From: an uncultured Lachnospiraceae bacterium
Lineage (GTDB): Bacteria > Bacillota > Clostridia > Lachnospirales > Lachnospiraceae
NCBI GenBank assembly: GCA_944384125.1
Contig: CALWSF010000005.1
Coordinates: forward strand, 29,445 to 93,444
DNA: 64,000 nt
Direction of reading: 5' to 3'
Shown here: piece by piece, positions 34,595 through 43,245 of the stretch
Layout: the number at the start of each line of letters is the position of its first letter
How positions within the stretch are numbered: the stretch's first letter is position 1
Made by a program: the position numbers and the translations under genes
The notes under the pieces: model-generated
Seen by the model: the letters and a program-made list of their open reading frames with translations, nothing else
Databases searched by the model: none
What the model was told of the DNA's origin: nothing

Positions 34595-37021
34595 TTATCC
34601 CAAAGATGACAACCATGAAGACTGAGAATTCATCTGGCTGATCAGGGTCTCAATAGAAGCAAACTGAGTAATATATCTGTCCTGCTCCGTAGCCAGACGC
34701 TCGCGCAATGTCTGCAGATCCTCCTGCATCGTTTTAAGTTCTTTATAAATCTGATTGTCAGAAACAGAAAGAGGAACTTTTTCCGAACCGGCAAGTTCAA
34801 TAAGGCTTCCGTAGGAACCTCCGTTTCTGGTAGCGTATCTGGTAGCATATTTTGTCAGGGTATCCTCAATTGTCTTGGAAAGTCCTGTTGTGATGTCACT
34901 GCCACCCGCAAAAATTTCTCCAACCCGCTCCGGATCTTCTTCCATGGCTTTTCGGAATTTTGTCTCATCAAAACTAATTGTCCCGCCGTCACTGTAATCA
35001 TCGGAAACCGATATGCCCATTTCTTCAAGTTCCTGCAGACTTATTCCATTGGATGACACCATAGACACAAGAACATTCTGCAGATCCATGCTCAGATTGC
35101 GAATCGTAGAATCGCCGAAAAGAAGACCTGATTTGGCTTTCTCTTCCCATTGCTCGATCTCTTTTTCTGTCATTTCATCTTTCTGAGCATCTGTCAGCGG
35201 CCCATAACTGCTGTCACTTTTTGTAGTCAGCTGCTTATTGACCTCCGTAACCATTGCATTATATTCTTCGATGAATTTTGAAACGGCTTCTGTCACTCCA
35301 TCTATATCCGCCTTACCGGAAAAACTTACGGAGCTCCCGCTGTTTTCATCTAATTTTAACTCGCCTGACGAATCTTTTGTGTACCCAAAAGTTCCGGTAA
35401 CGGTTACCTTCAGTCCTTCCAAATCAAAAGTATTGGAAGAACGATTAATCTCAACCGTCATGCCATTTCCATAACTTACAGCGATAACAGCATCCTCGCC
35501 TTTAACAAATCCTCCGCCATTTTCTTCACTGCCGCCAAACAGCTCGCTGGCTAATGGATTACTTATATCAATCTGACGCCCTGAGCCTGTTTCCTCCGAA
35601 ATCAAAACAAACTGTCCTGTTGTATCCACATATGTCGCTTTTACTCCGACTCCCTTGGTATTGTTTATTTTGTCAATAATTTCGCCAACTGTACTGTTGA
35701 TGGTCAGACCTTCAATCTTTGTCCCGTTTATTTCCAGGTTTAATTTTCCATCCTCAGAATACTTCGATAAATCTAATCCTAAATTAGCTTGATCCAGAGT
35801 ATCGGAAAGATTAATCTTTGTACTTGCACCTTTCTCTAAGCCCAGATTAGAGAGCAATACAGAATCAGAAGAGCTGACAGAGAGGGTAGAGCTTTCTTCT
35901 TTTGTGGTAATCTTCAAATCTCCCGATTCATTTTTATCAAATATAACATTACCCTCTCCAAATGCATCATTCAGACGTTTTTGTACGTTTTCTACCATTG
36001 TGTCAAGATTCATACTGGAACTGTATTCATCTTCTGTCACTAAAGCGATATTTTTTGTGACTCCATTATAGGTAAATGACAGTGTCTTTCCTTTCAGGTA
36101 ATCAAATGCATTCTCAAAATCATCATTGACATAGGAGTCCTTAAACGAACCGAGGTTTGCATTATATTCATCCAAACTGATTCCGTTTTTTTCGAGACTG
36201 CCATCAGCGCTCTTCTGATAGCCCAAACCTTCCAGAGCAGTAGAATTTTCCTGAATAACGATCTGTGTTGTTGCACCGTCTTTCTTATTGATACTCAGTT
36301 TGTCTCCATCATAACTGAATTCAATTATATCAGAAAGCTTTTCATCCCCCATTTTAAGGCCAGACTGCTCCAAAGCCGTCTGAAGATTTTTTGCGACTTC
36401 TTCAGGGGCAGCCGTATAATCAATCTGCTGCACTTTTCCATTTTCATCTTTGTAAGTTGAAGGAAGCTCAAACGTTACCTTGTTCTCATAGTAACCCTCT
36501 CCTCCATCCGTTCCCTCGTGCCAGGTTGCAAAACGAAGCTGTTTTCCTGCCAAATTGGATGATACCATGGAATTATCCGCAAAACGATCTCCGTTTATTG
36601 TCACTGCTCCGTTTATTTCATCACTTTTCTGGACAGCTGATGATGCCAGCTCTTTTACACCCAAAATTGATATCATACTCATCATATCAGATGAACCGGA
36701 GGCTGTTACAAATTTTGTTATATCTGGATCTCCAATTGCGGTAATCTGATTTTTGGCAAAAAACGCACTGCTCATCAAATTGTTGCTGGATGAGTATGTA
36801 AAATAATTATCCTGCAGCGCCAGAATCATATCACTGATAGTCTGATAAGCATCCTGCTTCCACTCAAGCTTCGTCATATCGCTCTTTTTATTATCAATTT
36901 TATTCTGGGTTCCCATGGTCATCTGCTCAATCAGAGCGTCACGATCCAGACCGGTTGCAAGACCACCATATCCTCTTAAGGCTGTATTTCCTAAACTGCT
37001 GGTTCCTGAGACACTTGCCAT
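34595..37021 (-). CDS. fliD: Filament cap protein FliD (HAP2)
   Basis: 808 aa, exported and assembled as the filament cap. The N-terminal FliD domain (GLATGLDRDALIEQM) and C-terminal FliD_C domain (FIEEYNAMVTEVNKQL; ISVSDDYSDGGTISFDETKF; final ERLATEQDRYITQFA helix) are clear. It is much longer than B. subtilis FliD (about 500 aa); the extra mass is a large Ser/Thr/Asp-rich central region (about 150-500) of surface D2/D3-type domains, probably exposed for contact or adhesion. AAAGGAG precedes ATG. Own sigma-28-type promoter. Confidence 0.96.
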   Translation of the reverse strand: MASVSGTSSLGNTALRGYGGLATGLDRDALIEQMTMGTQNKIDNKKSDMTKLEWKQDAYQTISDMILALQDNYFTYSSSNNLMSSAFFAKNQITAIGDPDITKFVTASGSSDMMSMISILGVKELASSAVQKSDEINGAVTINGDRFADNSMVSSNLAGKQLRFATWHEGTDGGEGYYENKVTFELPSTYKDENGKVQQIDYTAAPEEVAKNLQTALEQSGLKMGDEKLSDIIEFSYDGDKLSINKKDGATTQIVIQENSTALEGLGYQKSADGSLEKNGISLDEYNANLGSFKDSYVNDDFENAFDYLKGKTLSFTYNGVTKNIALVTEDEYSSSMNLDTMVENVQKRLNDAFGEGNVIFDKNESGDLKITTKEESSTLSVSSSDSVLLSNLGLEKGASTKINLSDTLDQANLGLDLSKYSEDGKLNLEINGTKIEGLTINSTVGEIIDKINNTKGVGVKATYVDTTGQFVLISEETGSGRQIDISNPLASELFGGSEENGGGFVKGEDAVIAVSYGNGMTVEINRSSNTFDLEGLKVTVTGTFGYTKDSSGELKLDENSGSSVSFSGKADIDGVTEAVSKFIEEYNAMVTEVNKQLTTKSDSSYGPLTDAQKDEMTEKEIEQWEEKAKSGLLFGDSTIRNLSMDLQNVLVSMVSSNGISLQELEEMGISVSDDYSDGGTISFDETKFRKAMEEDPERVGEIFAGGSDITTGLSKTIEDTLTKYATRYATRNGGSYGSLIELAGSEKVPLSVSDNQIYKELKTMQEDLQTLRERLATEQDRYITQFASIETLISQMNSQSSWLSSLG

Positions 37022-37093
37022 ATCTAATCTCTCCTTTCGCCATCTTAAAAAGCTGCATAATACAGCAAAATTTCTTTAATCTCTATATTTTAT

Positions 37094-37120
37094 ATATCGT
37101 AAATTTCAGGAAAAACTTTA
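37094..37120 (-). promoter_or_regulatory. Sigma-28-type promoter of fliD
   Basis: Minus strand: TAAAGTTT begins at 37120, TAAA then N15 then TACGATAT (37101-37094). The -35 is a full match and the -10 has two mismatches. Best sigma-28 candidate in the window; leader about 65 nt. Confidence 0.82.
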
Positions 37121-37167
37121 CAGAAATGGGAGAGAACCTGTCTCAGAAACTCCTCAGTCTCAAAAAT

Positions 37168-37854
37168 CTATTCCTGTTTCTTTAATGCTGCTTTATGTCG
37201 AGGATTCTCTTTTACTTTCATACATGCTTTTATAAGAGCCGTCAGAATGGCAACTTTATATTTATTTTCATAATAATTAAGAAGAGGAACAACTGAATCC
37301 TTCTGCACAATCATGTACTTTGACGGAAGATATGTCAGAACCAGCGCCATAACGTCTGCCCTGCAGCGCTTGCAGCCGCAGACACCATACTGAGTGGGAT
37401 CCGGCTGCTGCCGACGAATAATTGCCTCCATTACGTTAACATAACAATATTCCTCATCATCCAGTTCAGGAAACGTGGCTTCCGGTTCTTTTTTCACGTT
37501 TTCCTTCGGTTCTTCCGGCTTCTCCGGTTCTTCTTTATTGTCTGTATCACTTGCCTTAAGCTCTTCCGGTTCCTCCCGGCTCTGCTTAAAAGATGGCTCC
37601 TCCTTTTCCAGCTCTGAAACAAGATTTTCCCGGATTTTTTCTGATATTTCTTCATTTTCAGAACCTTCATCCACTACTGTTATACGAGGAAGAGAATGAC
37701 TCTTTGAATCAGACTGCTCCTGAAAAACCGGAACCTTTTCCGGTTCTGCCCCGGCTTTGGCTTTCTCCCCCTCCTGCTTCTCCTCTTTTTCTTCCTCTGT
37801 CGGTGCTGTCAGTAAATTTAAGACATGAGACGTTTTATTCGTTCGTTTTGCCAT
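37168..37854 (-). CDS. ComFB-domain protein, candidate c-di-GMP receptor
   Basis: 228 aa. Residues 1-130 are a Glu/Lys/Pro-rich, probably disordered tail with EEPE/KPEEP runs. Residues 133-228 match the ComFB (late competence) fold: YVNVMEAIIRRQ, YGVCGCKRCRADVMALVLTYLP with cysteines 159, 161 and 164, and NYYENKYKVAILTALIKACMKV. ComFB proteins have recently been described as c-di-GMP receptors in other bacteria. Last gene of the 32-gene flagellar run, 18 bp after parA. No intrinsic terminator is seen behind it, so read-through into fliD is possible. Confidence 0.8.
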   Translation of the reverse strand: MAKRTNKTSHVLNLLTAPTEEEKEEKQEGEKAKAGAEPEKVPVFQEQSDSKSHSLPRITVVDEGSENEEISEKIRENLVSELEKEEPSFKQSREEPEELKASDTDNKEEPEKPEEPKENVKKEPEATFPELDDEEYCYVNVMEAIIRRQQPDPTQYGVCGCKRCRADVMALVLTYLPSKYMIVQKDSVVPLLNYYENKYKVAILTALIKACMKVKENPRHKAALKKQE

Positions 37855-37872
37855 TTTCCCTTTCCCCTCCTT

Positions 37873-38634
37873 CTATCCTATGGCTTTCTCAATTTCCTCC
37901 AGAAAGGCCTGATAGTCCTTGACTGCTCCGGAACGGGCATTATAAGAAAAAATATTTTCTCCGTGAGCCGGGGCCTCCGCAATCGCCACACCGCTTCGTA
38001 TTTTGGTCTCAAATACCTGTGTGTCAATCTGGACTGCCAGCTGCTGTGCCATTTCCATCACATCCCGTGAGAGAACCGTCCGTCCGCTGAACCGTGTCAG
38101 TAATATTCCCAGAACCTGCAGCTTGGGATTAAACAGTCGCTTTACAGATTCAATCGTTTCTTTCAGCTGAGAAAGCCCTACCAGGCTCAGGATATCGGAA
38201 GCCATTGGAATTATCAGATAATCTGAAGCTGTATACGCATTGATCGTCAGCAGATTCAAAGCCGGCGGTGTATCAATTATTATATAGTCATAATCCTCCT
38301 TCACTTCTTCCAGAGCATGAAGGAGAATCAGTTCACGCTCCTTTGGTATACGCTCCAGTCCGCTGCTGCTCAAGGTAATATCAGAAACCAGAAGTTCACA
38401 GGAATCTGCCTGGCAGACAGCATCCTTTATTGCAGCATTTCCCGTTAATACATCAAGTACAGTCGGTTTTCCTTCACTCTCCGCACCCAGACAAAATCCA
38501 AGATTTCCCTGGGGATCCAAATCCACCCCCAGCACTCTCTTTCCATTCATGCCCAGTCCAGCAGCCAACGCAGCACTTGTAGTGGTCTTTCCGACTCCTC
38601 CCTTCTGGTTTGAAATTGTAATTACGGTTGCCAC
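37873..38634 (-). CDS. ParA/Soj-family ATPase
   Basis: 253 aa with a deviant Walker A KGGVGKTTTS (residues 11-20), VDLDPQGN and the Walker B region IIIDTPPALN. This is the ParA/Soj group, not FlhG, which lacks this DPQGN style and normally follows flhF. No parB or parS-like repeats are adjacent. In other bacteria ParA homologues encoded with chemotaxis genes position receptor arrays. Its place after cheC-cheD-cheV suggests such a role. GGAGG before ATG. Confidence 0.85.
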   Translation of the reverse strand: MATVITISNQKGGVGKTTTSAALAAGLGMNGKRVLGVDLDPQGNLGFCLGAESEGKPTVLDVLTGNAAIKDAVCQADSCELLVSDITLSSSGLERIPKERELILLHALEEVKEDYDYIIIDTPPALNLLTINAYTASDYLIIPMASDILSLVGLSQLKETIESVKRLFNPKLQVLGILLTRFSGRTVLSRDVMEMAQQLAVQIDTQVFETKIRSGVAIAEAPAHGENIFSYNARSGAVKDYQAFLEEIEKAIG

Positions 38635-38650
38635 AATAATACCTCCTTCA

Positions 38651-39571
38651 TCATTCGTCTTCCCACAGCTCTGTTTCCTCTTCCGTTAATCCTCTGTCAA
38701 TCAGTCCGTCACTTCCATTTTGATCACATAAAACATATGACAGCGTAATTTCATCTACAAGACTGTCCTGCCGCTCTTTTATTGCTGCCAGCCATTCCAG
38801 ACGTTCCATCTCATCTTTGTTATTCAGAAACACAGGTGTTCCCCACTCGCTGATTTCCATGGAAAAATTATTCTCATTTTCAAAGGATGTTGCATCATCC
38901 TCCATATCAAAGTACAGAAAGCCGGAGCTGTCAGTCTGTATTTCCAGCCAGAGTGTTCCATCCTCTTTTCCCCGCAGAAGTCTTGCCTTTTCACTGCCGG
39001 CTGCAACTTCTGTTTCAAAGGAAACATTCAGTTCCTGCTCCTCACTGTCCCAGATATAAACCGCCAACAGATGACCCGGAACTCCCGCATTCAGCGGATT
39101 TACCGCAGATACAGCCAAATCCCGGTATCCGTCACGATTCAAATCATCTGATACAATCCAGGCGTATTCCTGACCATTTTTTTTCAGTTCAGAAAAAATC
39201 TGCTTAATTTCTTTTTTAGCTGCTTTTCTGTAACTGTCAAATGCCTTTACTTCTGTCCCCTCTGATCCTACATATTTTCCGTCTCCGGTAAACGCATTAT
39301 ATACCTTAGCTCCGTCTGAGCCCAGGTAATAACGCTCTCCCGAGTTTTTATCCGTTACCCATCCCGTCTTCATATGTCCGGAAGAATCCACATAATATTC
39401 TTTTCCATCACTCTCAATCCACTCATCTTCAGCCGGCTCTGCCGGAGAATAAAAGTACATCCAGTATTTTCCGTCATCAGACAGGGCCCAGCCCTCTGCG
39501 CGGGCGGGGAATGAAAAAGCAAGCACGGCGCAGAGAATCAGTCCCGGCAATGCAATCCTATTCTTCTTCAT
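38651..39571 (-). CDS. Secreted protein with short wall-binding repeat region
   Basis: 306 aa. Signal peptide (KKNRIALPGLILCAVLAFSF, cleavage after ARA at about 25), then four short choline-binding-like units (about 27-105; EWIESDGKEYYVDSSGHMKT type), then a 200-residue C-terminal domain with DLNRDGYRDLAVS, reminiscent of an FG-GAP/EF-hand-like calcium loop, otherwise unassigned. Start ATG 39571 has AAAGGAG 10 nt upstream; an upstream in-frame ATG lies inside cheV. Overlaps cheV by 14 nt. An extracellular protein inside a chemotaxis operon is unusual. Confidence 0.75.
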   Translation of the reverse strand: MKKNRIALPGLILCAVLAFSFPARAEGWALSDDGKYWMYFYSPAEPAEDEWIESDGKEYYVDSSGHMKTGWVTDKNSGERYYLGSDGAKVYNAFTGDGKYVGSEGTEVKAFDSYRKAAKKEIKQIFSELKKNGQEYAWIVSDDLNRDGYRDLAVSAVNPLNAGVPGHLLAVYIWDSEEQELNVSFETEVAAGSEKARLLRGKEDGTLWLEIQTDSSGFLYFDMEDDATSFENENNFSMEISEWGTPVFLNNKDEMERLEWLAAIKERQDSLVDEITLSYVLCDQNGSDGLIDRGLTEEETELWEDE

Positions 39572-40499
39572 CCATTCCCTGCTCCTTTCGGAATTTCTCC
39601 AGAAGCTCATCAATTACCGTTACCAGATGTCCAATTTCCGGTTTGGAAAGCTGCTCATCTGCTCCCAGTTCCTTACCTTTGATTCGCATAAGATCATTAA
39701 TAAGGGATGAGAAAATGATAACCGGTATTTTTTTCAGGCGCTCATCTTCCTTAATCAGTTTTGTCAGCCTGTGGCCGTCCATTTCCGGCATCTCAATATC
39801 CGTAATGACAAGATTAACTTTCTTATAAAGATCAGAGTCATTTCTTATTGCAGACAGATAATCCCATGCCTCGCGTCCGTTATTGAAATTTGTCAGATTC
39901 ATAAACCCGGCTCTCGAGAGCGCATCATCAATCATTCGCCGCAGCAGAATAGAATCCTCGGCAATTACAAGAGGACACTGGCAGAGAGGCCGATCTCCCA
40001 TCTGCTCCACTTCCGAAACCTGAATGCTTGTTTCGGGAGCTATCTCCGCCACAATTTTCTCAAAATCAAGAATTGTCACGAGTTCGTCTCCGCACTGGGC
40101 GATACCGGTCGCAACTCCCTCATCTCCACGGGAAAGTGTTTTGTCTGGCTTCTGAATATTACTCCATGAAATACGGCTGATGCCTTCAATACTCTGAACA
40201 CGAAAGGCAACTGTCATTTTATTGAAATTCGTGATAATAAATAAATCACGGACACCGTGCTCCACACGTTCTCCCAGAAGATAATACACCAGATCAATAA
40301 CCGTAATCAGCTCTTCTCTGGGTTTGAAAATTCCCTCTACGGAAGGATGTGCATGCGGCATGGGCTTAACCTTCTGGCTCATCATAATCTCTTTTACCTT
40401 TGCCACATTGATGCCGTAATATTCACCCTGAATTTTGAATTTCATAATTTCAATTTCATTTGTTCCCGATTCCAACAGAATCTTATCCCTCTGCTCCAT
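39558..40499 (-). CDS. cheV: Chemotaxis coupling/adaptation protein CheV
   Basis: 313 aa: CheW-like domain (about 15-155; YYGINVAKVKEIM, GIFKPREELITVIDL) fused to a receiver domain (about 175-305) with phospho-acceptor Asp234 in VITDIEMPEMDG and the conserved Lys in QLSKPEIG. It couples receptors to CheA in a phosphorylation-dependent way, a third adaptation path beside CheB/CheR and CheC/CheD. 28 bp after cheD. Confidence 0.95.
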   Translation of the reverse strand: MEQRDKILLESGTNEIEIMKFKIQGEYYGINVAKVKEIMMSQKVKPMPHAHPSVEGIFKPREELITVIDLVYYLLGERVEHGVRDLFIITNFNKMTVAFRVQSIEGISRISWSNIQKPDKTLSRGDEGVATGIAQCGDELVTILDFEKIVAEIAPETSIQVSEVEQMGDRPLCQCPLVIAEDSILLRRMIDDALSRAGFMNLTNFNNGREAWDYLSAIRNDSDLYKKVNLVITDIEMPEMDGHRLTKLIKEDERLKKIPVIIFSSLINDLMRIKGKELGADEQLSKPEIGHLVTVIDELLEKFRKEQGMDEEE

Positions 40500-40527
40500 T
40501 CTGCCAACCTTCCTTTCCCGGTATTAA

Positions 40528-41013
40528 TTATAAATGAAGCTCCGGTCTGCCAAATACCTTTACCAGCACATCTCCCGTAGCCACATTCAGACTCATTGTT
40601 CTGGCACAGCTTCCGCCTATATCCTCTCTTTTTATCCGAAGGCCTTCGGCTGCAAGAATTTTTTTTACCATAACCGCATTTCTCTGTCCGATATTTCCGA
40701 AATTCGCGTTACCGCTGATTTCAAACATCTTAGCCCCACCTGCGATTTTTATTTCTGCTCTGCGCTTCACAAAACCAAATGCTGTCAGCTTTCTCAGAGT
40801 TTCCTGTATCCCGCTGTCCGCATATTTAAATACATTCTGATCTCTCATATCCCCCTTTTCGGGTAGCATGATGTGCAGCAGCGCTCCAAGCCGCAAAAAG
40901 GGGTCATAAAAGCTGATTCCAATACATGAACCCAAGGCGTATGTAATGATTCTCCCTTCGCCTCTGGTCAGCTTCATATCTCCGATTCCCACCTTCAGTT
41001 CTTTTTCCATCAT
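40528..41013 (-). CDS. cheD: Chemoreceptor glutamine deamidase CheD
   Basis: 161 aa. Catalytic Cys30 (GSCIGISFYDP) and His47 (LLHIMLP) are present, with the later Thr/Ser region KKLTAFG and AEIKIAGGAKMF. CheD deamidates receptor glutamines and binds CheC. It abuts cheC exactly (stop and start adjacent), fitting formation of a CheC-CheD complex. Confidence 0.95.
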   Translation of the reverse strand: MMEKELKVGIGDMKLTRGEGRIITYALGSCIGISFYDPFLRLGALLHIMLPEKGDMRDQNVFKYADSGIQETLRKLTAFGFVKRRAEIKIAGGAKMFEISGNANFGNIGQRNAVMVKKILAAEGLRIKREDIGGSCARTMSLNVATGDVLVKVFGRPELHL

Positions 41014-41637
41014 CTATGAAACCCCTAATTTCTCCATAATCTCATTGAGCGATTCTATATCCGGCAGCATAAGCAGTCCATCCGACAACCGCTTTCCATC
41101 CAGAATAAATTCTGCATTGATATACATAAGCCGATCTGTCTCATAGCCATGCTCAGCTACAGGAACTGTCATGATTCCTCCCAGCATATTAACGGTAGAA
41201 GAAGGAACTGACAAACTGACATCCACATTTACCAGATGCGAAAATGCATTGATATAAGAACAGATAATAATATTTCCTACTTCCTGGAGTGCTGAAAAGG
41301 CCAGTTCATCAATTTCCAGAAATGACTGGTATTCTTTGCCCAACAGTTTTTCAAACACCACATTTGCCAAATCCAGCTTGAACACAAAAAGCATCAGGCC
41401 CCGGATTTCACCGGACATCTGTACTAATGTCGCAGCCACTATCTCCTCCATATCACCGAGACGTTTTACTGCTTCTTCCACCGTCAGAATCTGAATTTCC
41501 GGTATCGTAATACGAACTTCCTTACCCAGAAATTTAGAAAGGGCCGTGGCTCCATGACTTGTACCGATGCTGCTGATCTCTTTCATCACATCCATTTCCT
41601 GAAGATTCATGTCCTCATACGAGCGTATTCTCGCCAT
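41014..41637 (-). CDS. cheC: CheY-P phosphatase CheC
   Basis: 207 aa with two CheC/FliY pseudo-repeats. The second active site is intact (Glu119 and Asn122 in LQEVGNIIICSYIN). The first is altered: EISSIGTSHGA keeps Glu20, but the usual Asn positions are Ser23 and His28. In B. subtilis the second site contributes most activity, so function is likely retained. Stimulated by CheD, encoded next. 15 bp after flgG. Confidence 0.93.
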   Translation of the reverse strand: MARIRSYEDMNLQEMDVMKEISSIGTSHGATALSKFLGKEVRITIPEIQILTVEEAVKRLGDMEEIVAATLVQMSGEIRGLMLFVFKLDLANVVFEKLLGKEYQSFLEIDELAFSALQEVGNIIICSYINAFSHLVNVDVSLSVPSSTVNMLGGIMTVPVAEHGYETDRLMYINAEFILDGKRLSDGLLMLPDIESLNEIMEKLGVS

Positions 41638-41652
41638 CTCTCAAGCCTCCTA

Positions 41653-42432
41653 TCATCCTCTCAGGGAATTAATCGTACTTTCTATTTCATCCGATGTCTG
41701 AACCATTTTCAATGCATAGGAAAATGCTCTCTGACACTCAATCACTCTCGTCATTTCCTTCGCCAGATCAGTTCCCGATGTCTCAAGCGCTCCTGTCATC
41801 AGCCCGGGATTTTCCACCAGCTGCGGAGTAAGCTCCTGTCCCGCCATATACTCATTATCCCCTGCACTCATAAGGCGGCTGGGATTGGAAAATGTATAAA
41901 CTCCTACTTTCTGTTTTTCTTCGTCGTCCTCCTCATCGTCCTCATCTTCATCATACTCCCCCTGCCGCATCTCGTTGATTTTTTCAATATCAAGGACTTC
42001 AAGAAGAATCGGCTCTCCATCCTCATCCAATACATATTTTCCTGTATCGGACATCAGATAAAATCCATCCTCCATTTCTCCGCGATGAAAATGACCGTCC
42101 CTGGTATATGTAATTTCTCCGGTCTCCGGATTCTGAAGCATGAAAAATGCATTTCCCTGCATTATGGCATAATCATACATATCTCCGGTCTGTGTAATAC
42201 CGCTCATGGAAAAGTCCGTACTTGTTCTCTGCACACGGACACCGTTTCCGGCCTGCAGATCCGTCGTAGCTTCCTCAGAATCGTTCAGATTATAATTGAG
42301 CAAATCTGTAAATACTGCTGTTTTAGGTTTAAAGCCGTCATTATTAATGTTTGCCAGGTTGTTTGCCACAACCGATATTTTGTCTGAGCTTCCCTTTGCC
42401 CCAAGTGCTCCCACATAAAAAGAAAGATTCAT
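41653..42432 (-). CDS. flgG: Distal rod protein FlgG-like (FlhP type)
   Basis: 259 aa flagellar rod/hook family protein: ISVVANNLANINNDGFKPKTAVF near the N terminus and a C-terminal EMTRVIECQRAFSYALKMVQTSDEIESTINSLR helix. An acidic run, DEDEDDEEDDEE, at 161-172 interrupts the D1-type domain and is not typical of FlgG. It follows an flgF-like gene, the same arrangement as flhO-flhP in B. subtilis. Assigning F versus G between the two is by order and could be reversed. Confidence 0.85.
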   Translation of the reverse strand: MNLSFYVGALGAKGSSDKISVVANNLANINNDGFKPKTAVFTDLLNYNLNDSEEATTDLQAGNGVRVQRTSTDFSMSGITQTGDMYDYAIMQGNAFFMLQNPETGEITYTRDGHFHRGEMEDGFYLMSDTGKYVLDEDGEPILLEVLDIEKINEMRQGEYDEDEDDEEDDEEKQKVGVYTFSNPSRLMSAGDNEYMAGQELTPQLVENPGLMTGALETSGTDLAKEMTRVIECQRAFSYALKMVQTSDEIESTINSLRG

Positions 42433-42447
42433 TCTATTAAGCCTCCC

Positions 42448-43233
42448 TTATACTTTTCCTACATCCGCAACGGCTTTCCCCATAATCTGATCATACATTT
42501 TCAGAACCTGAGCTGCGCTCTGCAGAGCCCTCTGAGAAGACATCATACTTGTCATCTCTTCCACCATGTCTACATTGGATTTCTCCACACTCTTCCAGAG
42601 AATTCCCTGACCGTTTGTACCGATATTTATCTGCTGCTCTGCCTGTGCAGTGGAAAATACACCGTAGTCTTCCTTGTGAAGTGCATTATAATCCGCAAAA
42701 TCCACCAGCCTGAGCTGTCCCAGCTGCGTTGTCTCCTGCTCTCCGTCTTCAATCTCCGTCACAGAAATAATACCTCTGGAATCCACCGTGAAATTTTCGT
42801 TATCAATACGAATGGGCTGTCCGTCCATTCCCAGAACACGGCCAACTCCGGCAAGTGTCAGGTATCCCTCTTCATCAACCTCGAATGAACCGTTTCTCGT
42901 ATACACCGTTCCATTCTCTCCCTGTACACAGAAAAAACCATTTCCCTGAATGGCAAAATCATATATTCCTCCGGTTTCCTCAAAACCACCCTGGGCATAA
43001 TTAACATACGTCTGATCCGCCGTTTTAATCTTTGACATGCTGCCTAACTCTGTGGGATTTCCTTTATTGTGAGCCCCTGTGCGATAAAGAATCTCTTCTT
43101 CAAATGTAGTGCTCGTCATCTTGTCACTTTTGTATCCCGGAGTCTGAATATTGACCATATTATTGCTGATTACGTTCAGATTCCTGCTCTGGGTCAGCAT
43201 TCCTGATGTTAAATTATAAAATCCCTGATACAT
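42448..43233 (-). CDS. flgF: Rod protein FlgF-like (FlhO type)
   Basis: 261 aa. N terminus LTSGMLTQSRNLNVISNNMVNIQTPGYK is the rod signature; YDFAIQGNGFF marks the D1 domain; MVEEMTSMMSSQRALQSAAQVLKMYDQIM is the C-terminal heptad helix. Together with the next gene it forms the distal rod. Only 12 bp after fliA, so it is in the same transcript as sigma-28. Confidence 0.87.
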   Translation of the reverse strand: MYQGFYNLTSGMLTQSRNLNVISNNMVNIQTPGYKSDKMTSTTFEEEILYRTGAHNKGNPTELGSMSKIKTADQTYVNYAQGGFEETGGIYDFAIQGNGFFCVQGENGTVYTRNGSFEVDEEGYLTLAGVGRVLGMDGQPIRIDNENFTVDSRGIISVTEIEDGEQETTQLGQLRLVDFADYNALHKEDYGVFSTAQAEQQINIGTNGQGILWKSVEKSNVDMVEEMTSMMSSQRALQSAAQVLKMYDQIMGKAVADVGKV

Positions 43234-43245
43234 GCCGATACCTCC

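Noticed and set aside
37022-37167. Terminator between the ComFB gene and fliD
   Set aside because: Only a 6-bp stem (GAGACT/AGTTTC) without a T-run is visible, so no terminator is called.
37873-38634. FlhG (flagellar number regulator) identity for the ParA gene
   Set aside because: The sequence has ParA/Soj features (VDLDPQGN), no flhF partner and a different position from the usual flhA-flhF-flhG order.
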